Positions 37,068-52,836 of a stretch of 64,000 nt of DNA are shown here, one piece after another. The position numbers were made by a program, and so were the translations under genes. The notes beneath the pieces are model-generated. The model searched no databases and was not told the origin of the DNA. It saw only the letters and a list, made by a program, of their open reading frames with translations. The stretch spans positions 372,001-436,000 of the forward strand of contig JAALGY010000041.1 in assembly GCA_032358165.1 (NCBI GenBank), given 5' to 3'. This DNA comes from Diplosphaera chodatii. Lineage: Eukaryota > Chlorophyta > Trebouxiophyceae > Prasiolales > Stichococcaceae. Position 1 is the first letter of the stretch, and each line of letters starts with the position of its first letter.

Positions 37068-39894
37068 TCAAGCCGGCTTCTGCACCACGACTGCATTGGC
37101 CAGGCCAGCGCCCTGGATTGTGGCGGCATCGTCCGTCAGCTCGGCCGCTGGGAACGCTGTCGCCAGCCGGTACGACGTTCCTGCAAGGTCCGGGCGGGAC
37201 GCCGCGATGAAGCTCCGCAGATCGCCCACCGTCTGCACATGTGCAGTAGCGTATGTCAAATGTGCAACTTGTGGTCCTCCAGAAGTGGCAGTCTGTATGC
37301 ATTACAGCGCCAGCGCCACCTGCTGACTGTAGCCTGTGGCGTCCGCGCGGCGTCCGCGCCTCATCCCCTCATCACATGAGCTTGCTCAGCAGTGTGCGCA
37401 GATGCTGGCGGTGCTGCGGTGCACCATCATCAGCACCTGCGTCAGGTTGAAGCGTGCGACCAGGCGCGAGCCGTCCGCCAGGCGCAGCTGGATGGACGTG
37501 ACGGGCGCCGACTCATCCGGGCCCGGCCACCCGGCCGCTGAGCTGGTGCCCGGTGGCGGCGCTGCTGCAGGCGCCGCAGCAGCGGCTGCTGGCGGCGGCG
37601 CCGCTGGCTGCTCTGCGGTGGGCTGCGGGCCTGCAGGTCAGATGCAAGATGGCCGTCTGCACAAGATGGCCGTCTGCACAAGAACCATGGTCAGCAGCTG
37701 CACGCCGAAACAGAGCACCGACACCACTGTGGCTGGCGGCGCTGCCAACGAAGAAAGCGGGGTGCCACGGCTACCGCACCAGCTAGAGTGCGGCCTTGTC
37801 CTGAGAAGGCGGTGTACGCGGGCTTGGGCGGCGCCACATACTCTCCGCTATTGCGCACCAGGTTGACGTTCACAGGCACAGCGCCGTCTGCAAGAGCAGC
37901 GCATATATCAGTACACAGGTGCCCGCCAAAACCTGGCAGGCTGGATGTGGCAACCATTTCTTCCTGTCGATTTGCACAAGCCATTCTGTCATTACCTGGC
38001 TCCAGCTCGCGGGGGCATTCGCCGCGGGAGATGCTGTTCATGAACGGCGCGTTGGCTGGGTCCCGCATGTCTCGTGGCTCGCCTGCAATGTAACAAACCT
38101 CCTACGGTCGACCGTCGAGCATTTCGAGATGCATGGCACCCGGATCGACACCTCCTGCACTGCTGGCACTGAAGTCCCAGAGCAACGGTCGGGCTGGCAC
38201 GATTGAGCACGGCTTTCAAAGGACCGACAGGACGGCTGTAAGAAAGCAGCAGCTCACCGTCGTCCACCGTGAAGACGCCGTTGGCGTAGAAGGTGATGGT
38301 GTGCACCACCGCCTGCGGGGCGGCGGGCTGCGAGGGGCCGGCCTCCTCCGCCGGCGCCGCCGGGGCGTCGCCCGCCAGCGTCCGCGCGGTGCCGGAAAAG
38401 GAACCGCCTGCACACAAGGCACCATGCACATCAGCCGAACAACCTTACTCAACCCCACTGCGCCTGAAGTGACCATTGACCAGAGGCGCCGACCCTGCTA
38501 TCTTGCATTATGTACAAGGCCAAGATGTGGGATGTAAGTGGCTGATCGATGGGGACTGGCCTGCGCCGCCGCCGCCGCCGCCGCCGCTCTGGTGCAAGTC
38601 TGCCTGCGTGCCATCTACAGCGCCTGCCTGCCGCGCCCGGTCGAACAAACCCGCCACATCGTCGGCCTTCTTGTCCTGCAGGGAGGTGCAACATGCTTGT
38701 GACGGTGTGTATATTGACTGTGAAAGGGTGCAAGCAGATTTGTCACGGCATGGCAGCAGAGCAGGACTGATGCAGCAGCAGACTTCTTGCGTGTGCCGGT
38801 GGTCTCTTTGCACAGATGCAAAGGGTTGCTGCTCACCTTCTTGGGGCCCTTCACCACCTGGCCGCTGCGCACATGGCATGCCACAAGTCACCAACTGCAC
38901 AAATGCTACATGACGAGGTGGTAGTTCATCGGCGAGCCAGGCCAAACTGGTGCGCATGTTGAAGAGATGTAGCTGCAGCAGCACCTCTTGGCGCCGCCGG
39001 TGAACAGCTCGTTGCCTTCCTCGCCGCCGCTGTCGCTGTCCTCCTCATCCTTCAGGTCGCCTAACGAGCGCACACCACCCTGCAGCATGGGCCGCCGAGC
39101 CTGAGCCCACTGGCTCACGAGGGCATGGGAGGCAGACGGCAAGGATCAAGAGGCACGTGACGTTGGCGCACGTGCCGCTGCTACGCATGCACTGCTGAGC
39201 TGCTTGGCAATGGATGCAGGAGTTTGCATGCTGCAGCTCGCATAGCAGGGCCGCACCTGCTGCGCAGCGACGCGCCTGGGACGGCCTGCGGCTCCGCTGC
39301 TGGGGCCAGCGCCGGCGGAAGGGAAGCCGGCAGGTGGCGCCGCGGCCGCATCTGCGGCATGCACAGCATGCATGCAGTTCAGTCAGTTGCACGGCACCTG
39401 CATGCTGCTGCACAGCGGCTGTTTCGAGTGGAGCGTAAGATCCAAAGCACGGCCAGCGCTCATCAAGAGCGCTGGATGCAAAGGTGTCCTGCTCAAGATG
39501 TGCCGCCCTGCAGACTGCCGCTGGTGCATCTCAAAGTTTACCAGCATCAAAGTGTCATCCTGGGCTTCCGGCGCTTTTGTGGCTTGTTTTGCCACAAGAG
39601 AACGTGGGTGCTCAATGGACTGCACCGTCCTGGACACTATGTTTAGACCTATGCTGAGCACCGTGAATCACATGCGCCTGGTGCACGCAGCTCACCTGGC
39701 TGAAAGTCTGGATCGTCCAGAGGCTCCTCGGCTTCATCACCAACGGGTTCTGGGCCCGCAGCTCCGCCGCTTTCGAAGTAAGCGGACAACGCTGCCTCGG
39801 CGTTGCCGCCTGCGCTGTCCAGATAAAACTTCGCGGTATCTGCATTGGCCCCTGTGATCGACACGAACTGTGCAACATCGTCGCTCGATGCCAT
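37068..39894 (-). CDS. p47/NSFL1C-type Cdc48 cofactor (UBA-like, SEP, UBX)
   Basis: Adaptor that links Cdc48/p97 to ubiquitylated substrates, for example in Golgi and ER membrane fusion. Order of domains: UBA-like helices at the N-terminus (MASSDDVAQFVSITGANADT, AKFYLDSAGGNAEAALSAYF, 39894-39780), a Gly/Ala/Pro linker, RSLGDLKDEEDSDSGGEEGN then LFTGGAKR (39080-38980), QVVKGPKK, DDVAGLFDRARQAGAV, then the SEP domain HTITFYANGVFTVDDG / DPANAPFMNSISRGECPREL / VPVNVNLVRNSGEYVAPPKP (38430-37780). The UBX domain is TSIQLRLADGSRLVARFNLT (37500-37442) and TVGDLRSFIAASRPDLAGTS to AFPAAELTDDAATIQGAGLA and NAVVVQKPA (37242-37068). The shallow-loop FP of UBX (AFP) is present. A 17-bp tandem duplication lies in the intron just upstream of the UBX exon. 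Confidence 0.95.
37645..37682. repeat. 17-bp tandem duplication in a p47 intron
   Basis: The unit CAAGATGGCCGTCTGCA occurs twice head to tail (37645-37661 and 37662-37678) followed by CAAG. It sits about 10-50 bp from the splice acceptor of the UBX exon and is not coding in the p47 frame. Confidence 0.85.
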
Positions 39895-40280
39895 GTTCGC
39901 TGGGAGCGTTCTCCTCAGCTGTATACCGCTCACTTTATGACTGTCAAACGTGCAGAAATGACACAAATATTGCGACCGGGTCAGGTCACAAAGCGCTTCA
40001 GGTGCCAACAAGTCTTGAAGCTGAGCGTCGTTTCGCCGCCCTGCAGTGTTTGCTCGATGCAGATCTCATCTGCACACCAGGTGCAGTGGCTCTGCAACCA
40101 CCTGATCGGCAGTTCACACATCCCAAACATTTGCTGCGGCCTGCTGCACCCCTGACTTTTCGTCGCGGGCGCTCGCATGCGTTTCAGCATCGACTAGCAC
40201 ACTGTCCCAGCTGTCTAGCGGCGCCAGACCTGATCAAGAAGCAGACGCGGTGCTGTGCCTGCAGCAACCGAAGGAGTGCA
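39895..40280. promoter_or_regulatory. Head-to-head promoter region of p47 and the propeller-like gene
   Basis: 386 bp between opposite start codons. No TATA box or recognisable operator. Shared promoter use is inferred from spacing only. Confidence 0.4.
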
Positions 40281-43233
40281 ATGTCGTTGGTTATCCGCGT
40301 GGTAGTTGTGGCGGCATGCATGGGCATGGTCGCCTCCCAGGTCAAGGTGCATTGCCTGCTCTGCTGCGTACACCAATGCGTCATGCATGTGTGGGCAGTG
40401 GGCATGCGACCGTCTGCGGGCGATCGTAGCGCATCGCTGCATACAGTATTGGCTGTTTGCAGGTGCCCTTTGAAGGCGAGGTGGAGCTGCCCCTCAAAGG
40501 CCACCTTACGTTCAGAGGTACAATGCTGTCTCCAACAGCCCTGACGCAGTCTGCCATCTGCCACCAGGAAATAGTTTGTGGCAGGGCTGGCAAGGAGCAC
40601 GTTGATCATGCAACTGGGACATGCAGGCACTATCGATCTGCTGAAAGCAGCAGGCCTGGAACCTGTGCCTTCACACCTGGAGCCCGACTTCGTACCAAAG
40701 GCCATGCGCAGTAAGTATTGTACTCACAAAAAGCTCAGACCGTAAGACGTAAGAACTGTAGAATGAGTGATCATACAGAGGCTGACAGTCGTAACCTGCG
40801 CTTGCTTCGAGCGCAGCCCACAATGACAACCGCCGTGGAGGCAACCGGTGGCATCGCAAGACAGTGTGCGAGACGGAGGACTGGCGCAAGAAGTCCCTCA
40901 AGGTCAGCACGACTGCCAGTGCTCACGAAGTTTAGAGTGCAGAGCATCAGTAGGGTGTTCACTACATCCTGGCCGTCTTTTCGACAGGTCGTGCGGGAGA
41001 TTCCCATTGCCGGCGTGCTTGGCGACCTCCAGGATGAGACCAAATTTGAAGCATCCGGCATTGCGCAGCGTGGCCATCACAGTGGCCAGTTCTTCGTGGT
41101 CTTTGACAAGCATGTCACCCCACCTCTCTTGTTGCTCCTGGTCCTACCTACATGCTCATTTGAGGCTTGAAGCATGCTGAGTCTGCTGCACTGTTGTGCA
41201 GAGGAGTATGCATTCGAGCAGCAGTCACGACTGGTTGCTGAAGCAGATGCGCCCGTCTGCTGCAGCACGCGCGCGTTGGGTGAGCTGGATGAGCGCTTCC
41301 AGTTCAAGAGCAACAAGAGCCGGCTGGTGCCAGAGGATACGCAGGGGCGCAATCCCATCAACGGGATTGACGACTCACAGTTTGAGGGTGAGTCGGCAGT
41401 GGTGCATACTGTGGCGTCCTCAGGCTGCCTGAAAACATCGTGCTGCATTGCTGTGTGTGGCACAGGCGCCGTGGCTATCATCATCAGCTGGAGCGACACC
41501 AGTAGTCATGTTGATCAGGCACTTTATGGAGACTGTGCTCCCCTTTGCGCAGGCATCACCCACCTTCGGGACACCGATACGCTGCTGGTCGTCAAGGAGG
41601 AGGCTGGACACGGCGGTGCGTGGCCTGGTTTGAATGTTGCGTCCTGCCATAGCGCTGTCACATGGCAGCAGCTGTCAGCCCACATGACCCATATGCCCAC
41701 ATTGTGGGCTGACATCTACCACCAACATAGCCCACATGCATGGGGCCACATGCCACACATATCAAGCCAAATAGTAAGCTGTGCAGAATGCAGATGTCGA
41801 CTGTCGGCTCAGCAGCTGACCGGGATCTCTTGTGCTCACGACCTATCTGGCGTCTGCAGACCACTACCATGCAGTCATCCAGGAGATGAAGCTGTCAGAC
41901 GATGGTTCCAGCTACAGCATGATCGAGAACTGCACCGTTGACTTCGAGCTCGCTCACGCCAACAAGGGGTTCGAGGGCATCCAGTATCACGAGCAGGATG
42001 GAGGTGGGCCGACTGCCAGATTTGACCCCTTGCACAGGGACCAGCACGCCTTGTGAAGGCGCAAACTGCAGGGCACCTCCGTTGTATGCCCAGAGCACGT
42101 TTTCCGGGCTGTGAATCATGTGCGTCACATGCAGAACGGTATCTGCTCGGCCTGTGCGAGGGCAACTTCTGCTCGGGTGGCCGGCATGGCCGCAAGCAAG
42201 GCAACGGCCAGATCGTGAGGCTCAGGCTTTCCTGCTGTATGCCCAGACTACACTATGTTGCGTTGCTCGAGCATGCGGATGGCAGTCAGGCGTCCAACCT
42301 GAAGAGCCCCTGGCCTGCAGGTCCTCAGCAAGTTCTATAAGAATGACGAGCGCTGCCGGTGAGCGTGTTGAAGCTGGATCCCGTGGCAGTGGGGCTCATC
42401 TCAGTGTACTCATTGCGCACAGCGTGCAGACAACTGCACAAGTACGTTAGCGGAGCAGGTGTCCAACACAGTGTCGCAAACTGCAGGTGGGAGGTGCAAA
42501 AGGTCATCAACATCCCCAAGAGCGCTGCCTTTGAGGACTACAGCGACCTTGCCTTTGCTCCTGGCCCCAGAGGAGGCGGCGTCAAGAACCAGCTGGCCAT
42601 CACATCGCAGGTGTGCTGTCAACCGCTTTCTGCTGTTCCATGGTGTGCTGGACATGAGGCTGCGATCTTGCCTGTTCTATCAGACATGTGCATACTTTGA
42701 CACCTATTGTACATCGAACGCAGGAGAACAGCGCAGTCTGGTTGGGCGACTTTGATTTTGACAAGATGGACTTTGTGGGCAATGGCGCTTACTTCCACTT
42801 CCCCCGCAATGACCACTGCGACCAGATCTACTGCAATGTGGAGGTAAACCCAGCGCGTCACAATTCAACACCTGCACTTCAACTGTTAGGGTGCCCTACG
42901 GCAAGCGATATGCATACGCTGCGACTTCCATGCAGGGTGTGGAGTGGATAGATGAGCACCGTCTCATGTTTGCCTCCGACCGTGCGAAGGCGGATCAGCC
43001 ATTCATCTGTACAACACGCGACCAGGGCGTGCACGTGAGTAGTCACAAAGCACAATTCAGAAGTGATAGCAGGCAGGACACCATGGTGCATGTGATTGCT
43101 GTTGCTGCGCCGCCATGGAAGTCCAAAACCGCAGGTGTCACGTTATTGGTGCTGCCCGATGCAGATCATGGTGCTCCCACACGGGCACAACAAGGCTGAC
43201 AACTCTCGAGGGGAGGCACACGATGAGATGTGA
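40281..43233 (+). CDS. Secreted propeller-like protein of unknown function, 13 exons
   Basis: Exons: 40281-40340, 40463-40517, 40817-40902, 40988-41109, 41266-41387, 41553-41615, 41860-42003, 42135-42214, 42321-42358, 42487-42610, 42724-42843, 42936-43034, 43165-43233. Phase is conserved throughout, giving 393 residues. The first exon is a signal peptide (MSLVIRVVVVAACMGMVASQ). The mature protein reads as repeated beta-strand blocks: FFVVFDNTRALGELDERFQF, FEGITHLRDTDTLLVVKEEA, DHYHAVIQEMKLSDDGSSYS, GERYLLGLCEGNFCSGGRHG, AAFEDYSDLAFAPGPRGGGV, VWLGDFDFDKMDFVGNG and GVEWIDEHRLMFASDRAKAD, ending HIMVLPHGHNKAD. The alternation of 'seen/visited' blocks and the LLGLCEGN motif resemble bacterial phytase-like or SdiA-regulated-type beta-propellers, but the family is not proven. 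At least seven Cys suggest disulfides. Intron 4 uses a GC donor (GACAA|GCATGT). Confidence 0.85.
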
Positions 43234-43929
43234 GCTGAGGATCATGCGTCTGCCAACCAGAGCTGATCCCTTGATACCTAGAGCGAGCACCGTGCCAACC
43301 ATGGACATGTTGCGCTGGCACTGCCTGACTTGTGCATGCAATGGCTACTGGTCTGCATCTGGTGACTGTAGAGCATGATTTATGCCAAGCACTTTTGTGC
43401 CATCGACGTCGTGAGGTCCGCACTAATAGCAACGCTGGGTCCTTGATGGCCCCGTCATCATGAATACGGAAACGCCTGCTTGACCAACCCCTGGTGTTTG
43501 CGATACCCCTGCCAGGTGCCAGCTGTTGATGGTCAGCTTCGCCAGGGTTCAGTCCCGGACAAATTTGAGGCAGCGGGCCAGCGGCAGAGCCTCGCCAACC
43601 TGCAGAACAGCCTGGCTGACCCACTTGCGGCAGCTTGCTGCGGACATACAGCTTGCTTGATCCTGCCTCGTTACTGCTTCGGTCAGCAGAGAGTGGGTCT
43701 AAGTGTAGTTTCCGTGGCTCTCGAGAGCAAGCAGATCTTGCACATAGGTAGCAAGGGCCACACAACCATCCTTGATGCAGTAGCAATGCTCTTGTAGTTG
43801 AGGAACCAATACATCAGACGTGGCAGTCGGCAGCCGTTGGAAGGTGCAAGGACGAAGAGCAGCTGAGCAAACACATCTCGCTACCTCCAGGGAGGCCGCT
43901 GGCAGCGTCGCCAGCGGCCTGCCGGCAGC
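43234..43929. other. Spacer between the propeller-like gene and the NDR kinase
   Basis: About 700 bp containing the 3' UTR of one plus-strand gene and the promoter/5' UTR of the next. Open frames here lack family features. Confidence 0.45.
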
Positions 43930-47589
<3,660 letters not shown>

Positions 47590-48372
47590 TGTGGCCTACT
47601 TCACCCTGTAGGCGGCCGTGTGCACGTGAAGAACGGACAAGCAGCTCAGCGGTCGTCGCTCAGCAACATACAGGCAGCGTTTGAGTCAATCAGCCTAGAG
47701 TCAGCCCGGTAGAGATGAGCCACAAGCTACACATGTGTACAGGTCATTTTACTGCTGCACACACTAGACATGGTAGTCAGAGGTGAGCAGCTGCAATCAC
47801 TGCTGCAGCCTCACACCAGCAACGTTGGCAGATGAGTAACATTGAAGTGAAGGCGGTAGGTTGCATCAACATCACAGTGGGTGATGATTCGTGACTGGCA
47901 CCTGTACCTAAACTTTCTCGGCGTATGTACGCAGCTGTGTTTAACATCACCTCAGCAGATAGATAGGACACCGGCAAATGGTTCTATTGTATGCCGTCAC
48001 TGTAGTCACCGTAGCCCATTCAGTTGCTGGTAAGATGGTGTTGTAAACAATAGGCACACGGTCCGCCATGATACCAACAGTGATGGAGTGCCATGCCAGT
48101 ACTGCTGTACTGATTGGGCAAGCAAGCCTGCACGTATTGACGTGCTTCAACTGGCGCGTAATACCTGTAGTAGGCACACTGTTCCCAACCATTCCAAATT
48201 TCCTGCCTGCAGTCGGACATGTTGCACCCCTTGCATGTTGGCATGTTCCACGGATCCAGACTGATACTTTGGCCACCCTGCAGCGATCAGAGCGGCTTCT
48301 CGTAAAATTTGTGACGGTAACTAGGTGCGCGCTGCATCATCGGGTCACAACGCACATTGCAGCTTGCCCACC
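47590..48372. other. Spacer between NDR kinase and GAT-domain gene
   Basis: About 780 bp, AT-richer than its flanks around 47700-48200. No coding sequence, RNA gene or repeat can be supported. Confidence 0.45.
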
Positions 48373-50127
48373 ATGAACATGTCCGACTTTTCTCGCCCCT
48401 CGGCAAGAGACAACGTCACCGGCATGTCGACAGCCACGGACCAACTCTCGGCCAAGTTCAATGCCTTCAAGTCCAGGTTTTCGGACTTCGTCTCACAGCG
48501 GCGACGGCACGCCGGCTATGGTGCACTTACTGCACATGTTGCTGCTATCCACCTGCGCAGAGCTGTCTGGACAATCTTGCATATGGATGATGTGTTAGGT
48601 ACAACGCTCTGCACATACCTCCACCTCAGCCTACTGCGCTCCCCTTGGCAGATGAGCTGAACCAAGGGCTCATGGCGGATCAAGACAACGACGACAGCCG
48701 TGTGGGCAGCGGCGCGCCAGGCGGCTACTCTGGGCCTATGCCTGGCTACGAGCGGCCCCCCGCCTCGGCGCTGTCAGCGGCAGACGCCCCTGGCGGCGGT
48801 GATACGAGGCCAGGCTCCAGCCACGTGCCGTCACAAGTGCGCTCAGACACTGACCGCCTGCTGCATAGAGTCAAGGGAGGTCTTGGCAGCATGCAACCGC
48901 CAGGAATACATGAGTCAGACCGCATGGCGCTGTACCGAGGGGCACCGAACATGCGCTGAACAGCTCACTGTTGCGGTGAAGGCTGCAGCACGGACTTTGA
49001 AGAAATCTTGTCGTCTGATCTGCAAGGGGTGAGGTTGATGCATTTGAAGATGACAGTGAAATGCTGAAGCCCCTATTGCAGGCGGAGGAGATTGTGATGC
49101 TGAGCAGTCTGGCGCGGGAGGCGGCGGAGCTGCTGTGGGAGATGGTCGCCACCGAGGACGTCGGCGACGCCATGCAGCAGATGCGCGACAACGCCACCGC
49201 CATCCAGGTGCTGATGCACATCAGGCATGGGACAATCTGCTTTGTGTCTGGTGCATGGGCCACAGGCGCAGTGAGCAGGAAGCGCTTTGACACTCTAGAA
49301 CCCTGCGGAGGGTCGGAACCATGAGCTGGCTATGATTGCCTGTCAACACTGGGTCCCCCTGGTGTTGCGTCATCTGCAGGCTCAGCTGCGGGGGCTGATC
49401 GGCGACTACTCGGACCCTGATGAGGGGGCGCTGGCGGCCGGCCTCGAGTCCTTCGACATGCTGAACAATGTGCTGGAGGAGAACGCTGAGACTGCACCCC
49501 AGGTGTGTTGTATGTGGCTGCTCGTGCGAAAGTCAACCCCGCGGCAATGCTTTGTTGCGGTGCTGTCTGACGTGGTTCTCACCGTTTGCACAGGGTCCCT
49601 ATGCACTTGGCGTGCAGCCCGACGCCATGCAAAGCCATGAGAAGGCCGTGAGAAGGCACCCTGCAAGCGGCATGCGCCAGTGTGTCTGAGCCTCTTGTCT
49701 GCACTGCCTGCACAGGGCGCGAGTGGCGGCGTCGAGTTTGGCGGCCGGCAAGCGGCGCCCACAGGGGACTCTTTCGCCATTCCGCCGCCCCCAAAGGTGC
49801 TTTCCGTGCACAGCATTTGGTCACGTGACACTCGACGATGAGTCAACATGGCAAGGGCCTGCGCAGCAGCGGCAGCAGGCCCAGGCGTTGGTAGACGTGT
49901 GAGATGGTGAGGGGTTTCATGCGAGTTATGGTCAGCTGATACACTGAGGGTGTGCACTACAGGCTGCACCTGGCGCCCCGCAGTTTGGGATGGCGCCGCC
50001 AGCGGCGCTGGGCAGCGGCGGCGGCTTTGCAGCATCGGCCCCGGCGCCGAGGCAGCCGGCGCCAACTGGGCTCATTGACGACGCTCCGACCGGCAAACAG
50101 GAAGAGAGACCGCTCATCGACTTCTGA
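48373..50127 (+). CDS. GAT-domain trafficking adaptor, TOM1-like but no VHS domain seen
   Basis: GAT domains bind ubiquitin and clathrin-pathway partners on endosomes. Exon 1 (48373 to about 48521) gives MNMSDFSRPSARDNVTGMST and a short helix LSAKFNAFKSRFSDFVSQRR. Exon 2 (about 48652-48888) is low complexity (GYSGPMPGYERPPASALSAA). The GAT helices are encoded at about 49081-49209 (AEEIVMLSSLAREAAELLWE then DVGDAMQQMRDNATAIQ) and 49380-49502 (AQLRGLIGDYSDPDEGALAA then LESFDMLNNVLEENAETAPQ), matching the GAT core spacing. The tail is Gly/Ala/Pro-rich (APGAPQFGMAPPAALG) and ends GLIDDAPTGKQEERPLIDF. The terminal LIDF and the LIDD resemble acidic-hydrophobic clathrin-box motifs. Plant TOL proteins carry a VHS domain before GAT; here the preceding sequence is too short and disordered for one. 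Exon edges approximate. Confidence 0.7.
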
Positions 50128-50940
50128 GCCACTTACGAGACAGCTTTCCAGAAGCAGCATGTTAGAGACTTGACTTCACAGCCAGAATGCTCCTGCATTC
50201 GCCGATGGCTGATGGGACGATCGGCTTATAGTTGCAGCATCGATGGCGTTGGGTTCTATAGTATGATCGGGACGTGCTGCTGCACATGGCCTGGAAGTGC
50301 CAGCAGTGCACGAGGTAGTTGCAGGACTGTGTTGGCGCGCCCATGACATGGTGTAGAATATGGTTGTGGTTTTGTGTGAAGGGGTTAAGCACCAATGTGG
50401 CTGCAAGCAGCTTGGACAGTCTGGCGGCCGTGTTTGGTCCATTGAACCTCATGGTTTCGGACGTCCAGGCTACATAAGCTGCACCGACATTTACACACAT
50501 AGTGTGGTTTCACATAGTGCCCTTAGTCTTTCAGATGCACGATGGCCATGCCTTACTGCATCACTACCGACGCCATACATCTTCTATCAAGTCATCACTA
50601 CCTCGACACCTTGCACCGCCAAATGCAGCTATAGCTGTCAACATCTGACAACTGTCCCAAAGCATTCGTCAACACCTAACATCGTTCCCACACCAGTTCC
50701 TGCGCAGTAGTGCACATTGCTGGCCACAAGGACCGACGTCTTGTGCAACTCTCCATGCTGCGAGCCTCAAGTGTAAACGAGCGCAGTGCAGAACCCGACC
50801 AGGTTGTTGCTGGGGCTCTCACCAACACAGAAGCAAGGTATGGGGTTCAGCAGCCGCTGCGCGCCTGCACACGACAGCGTGCGCACATGCGGACGTCACT
50901 CAATGCAGCTGCTGGCATGGTGTATTGACTTCGCTTTGTG
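50128..50940. other. Convergent 3' region between GAT-domain gene and gene at 51 kb
   Basis: About 810 bp between two genes whose 3' ends face each other. The minus-strand gene may have a further 3' exon here, for example about 50920-50850, but I cannot support one. Nothing else seen. Confidence 0.35.
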
Positions 50941-50998
50941 AAGTTACCCTGTCGCAGCCAACTGTCTGCTTGCATGCATACTTCCATAGAAATGGACG

Positions 50999-52836
50999 CT
51001 AAGAGTGTGTAGGGTCGGTTTGACACCGGTGAGGGTGTGGGCACCCACCGCAGGTGATGACCAGCAGCCGCTGGTCGGCCACATAGGCTGCCAGGCGCCG
51101 CAGGATGGGCAGCCAGGTGGCGGTGGCCTGGCAGGGCATAATGGCACACGTCAGCTGGGTATGCATTTTCCTGGAGGCCCTCATTACCAGCTCAAGAGCT
51201 CCTGGTGCCCGTAAGATCTGAGTGTGCTACATTCCTGCGTCAGCCACAAGTCTGCTGGGTTCAGTGGTGGCTGCAGCTTGCCTGGCGCATGTAGTCCGGC
51301 TCCTCGCCACCCGTGATGTCCCCCCCTGACGGCGAGTGGTAGTTGAGCGCCTCCCAGGCCGCCTCGGCACCCACACAGTCGCCATACCTGTGTGCGACCG
51401 CAGCCTCACTCCACAAATCCACATTGCAAGCCTGCGGAAGATCAGGCTGGAGGGCATCTGGACATGTGAGTGGTCATCAGTCGCCATGGACCTCAGCAAC
51501 CAGTGGGTGTAGTATGCGCACATAAACTCGTGGCCCGTGCCCCGGTTGAGCAGCTCCCTGGACGCAGCTTGCTCCTCCTCTCTGCTGCTGAAGCTGCGGC
51601 CCTTGAACTCGATGTAGCTGCAAGCAGACAAGGGTGGGAATCAAGGTTGACACGCGGCGCTTGACCAACAGGGGCAGCCGCCATCTACTGCTTGAGAGAC
51701 GGGTCCAAGCTGGCATGCTGTTGCCTTGCCGGGGCACAGTGGCGCACCATCGCGACTCCTCCGCAATGACTGGGTTCAGGCCCACAGCCCGCATGAACGA
51801 CTCAGCTGACAGCGTCGCTTGGTCTGCAACATCAATGGCGGTAACATGGCAAGATGTCTGCAAACCGCATGGCACATGGTATGGCCACGGCGCGCAAGCT
51901 TCGGTAGGAGGCAAAGGGTGCACAGCTCACAGGGTGTAAAGACATGCCTGCAGAGGTTGCCGACTTCCATCGAAACATGCAGGGAAACACGCCCTCGTCC
52001 CCCTCTGAAGCTGTGGCCACCGCCAGCGATGGCATCTGCGCAGCTGACGGCCTGCCGTCTATAGGCCGAATGCATGTGGACTGACCTCAGGGACCCGCAC
52101 ATGCTGTTCACGACAGGACCAGAAAGTTTGCCGTGTGTCGCTTGAAGGTACCTCTCCTTCCGCATCGCGCGTCCGCATCAGGGTGCCCAGCGCCTCGATG
52201 AAGGCCACATCCTCCTCGAGTGCAGGTGCCGACTGCGCTTGCCACACGAATGCAACATTGCGGACACATTGGGGAGGATGGATGTAGCGTGGCGTGCGCG
52301 GATTGCAGAAGTATGGTCGATGCAGCAGCAAGCAGTTTCACAGTCTGCAGGTTGCTGCTGGGGGTGCTGGTGAGGCACCTGCAGAATGTCTGGGGCGGGG
52401 GGTGATGTGCCATGCAGCCCTGCAAAATGGCGACTGGACGTGACGAGCGAGAACGGCCAGTGCTCACGCCTCCAGCTCTGCCAACACGCACACGTTTGTG
52501 ATTGACCTCGTTGGCCTTTGCCAGCGAAGAGGCCAGCGAAAGAGCGGCATCAGAGGGTGGTGCAGACGCATGTTGGCATGTTTAGGTCGGCGCATATGCA
52601 ACTGCACCTGTATCGGCGGATCGAACACATAGTTGTGCGCCTGCAGCAGCCAAGCAATGTGCCTCAAGTCTTTGTTCAGGCACGGTACATGCCATGCTGT
52701 GCAGCAGCATGCATGGCAGCACCACGCTCGGTGCATGCCACACCTGAGGTTCGTAATCGTCGTCGCCATACCAGAACCACGTGTTGCGGTTGTCAAAGCA
52801 GTTATAATGGTCGGGTGGGTCGCGCGCCACCGGCAT
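50999..52836 (-). CDS. Uncharacterised multi-exon gene, ends approximate
   Basis: A row of protein-like exons on the minus strand with proper splice sites, N to C: 52836-52744 (MPVARDPPDHYNCFDNRNTW then WYGDDDYEPQ), about 52665-52610 (DLRHIAWLLQAHNYVFDPPI), about 52520-52470, 52225-52155 (ALEEDVAFIEALGTLMRTRD), about 51990-51930, 51825-51760 (TLSAESFMRAVGLNPVIAEE), 51620-51480 (YIEFKGRSFSSREEEQAASR then GHEFMCAYYTHWLLRSM), 51390-51290 (YGDCVGAEAAWEALNYHSP then GEEPDYMRQ) and 51120-51050 (TWLPILRRLAAYVADQRLLV). The aromatic-rich first exon and the HWLLR block look like an enzyme or binding fold, but I recognise no family. Start at 52836 is the first Met of exon 1; an upstream exon cannot be excluded. 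The open frame ends at 50999, although a donor near 51045 suggests one more exon. Head to head with the B3-chromodomain gene. Confidence 0.45.

Noticed and set aside
47947..48276. 109-codon open frame on the minus strand
   Set aside because: Lies in an AT-richer spacer and has no protein-like pattern or neighbours.
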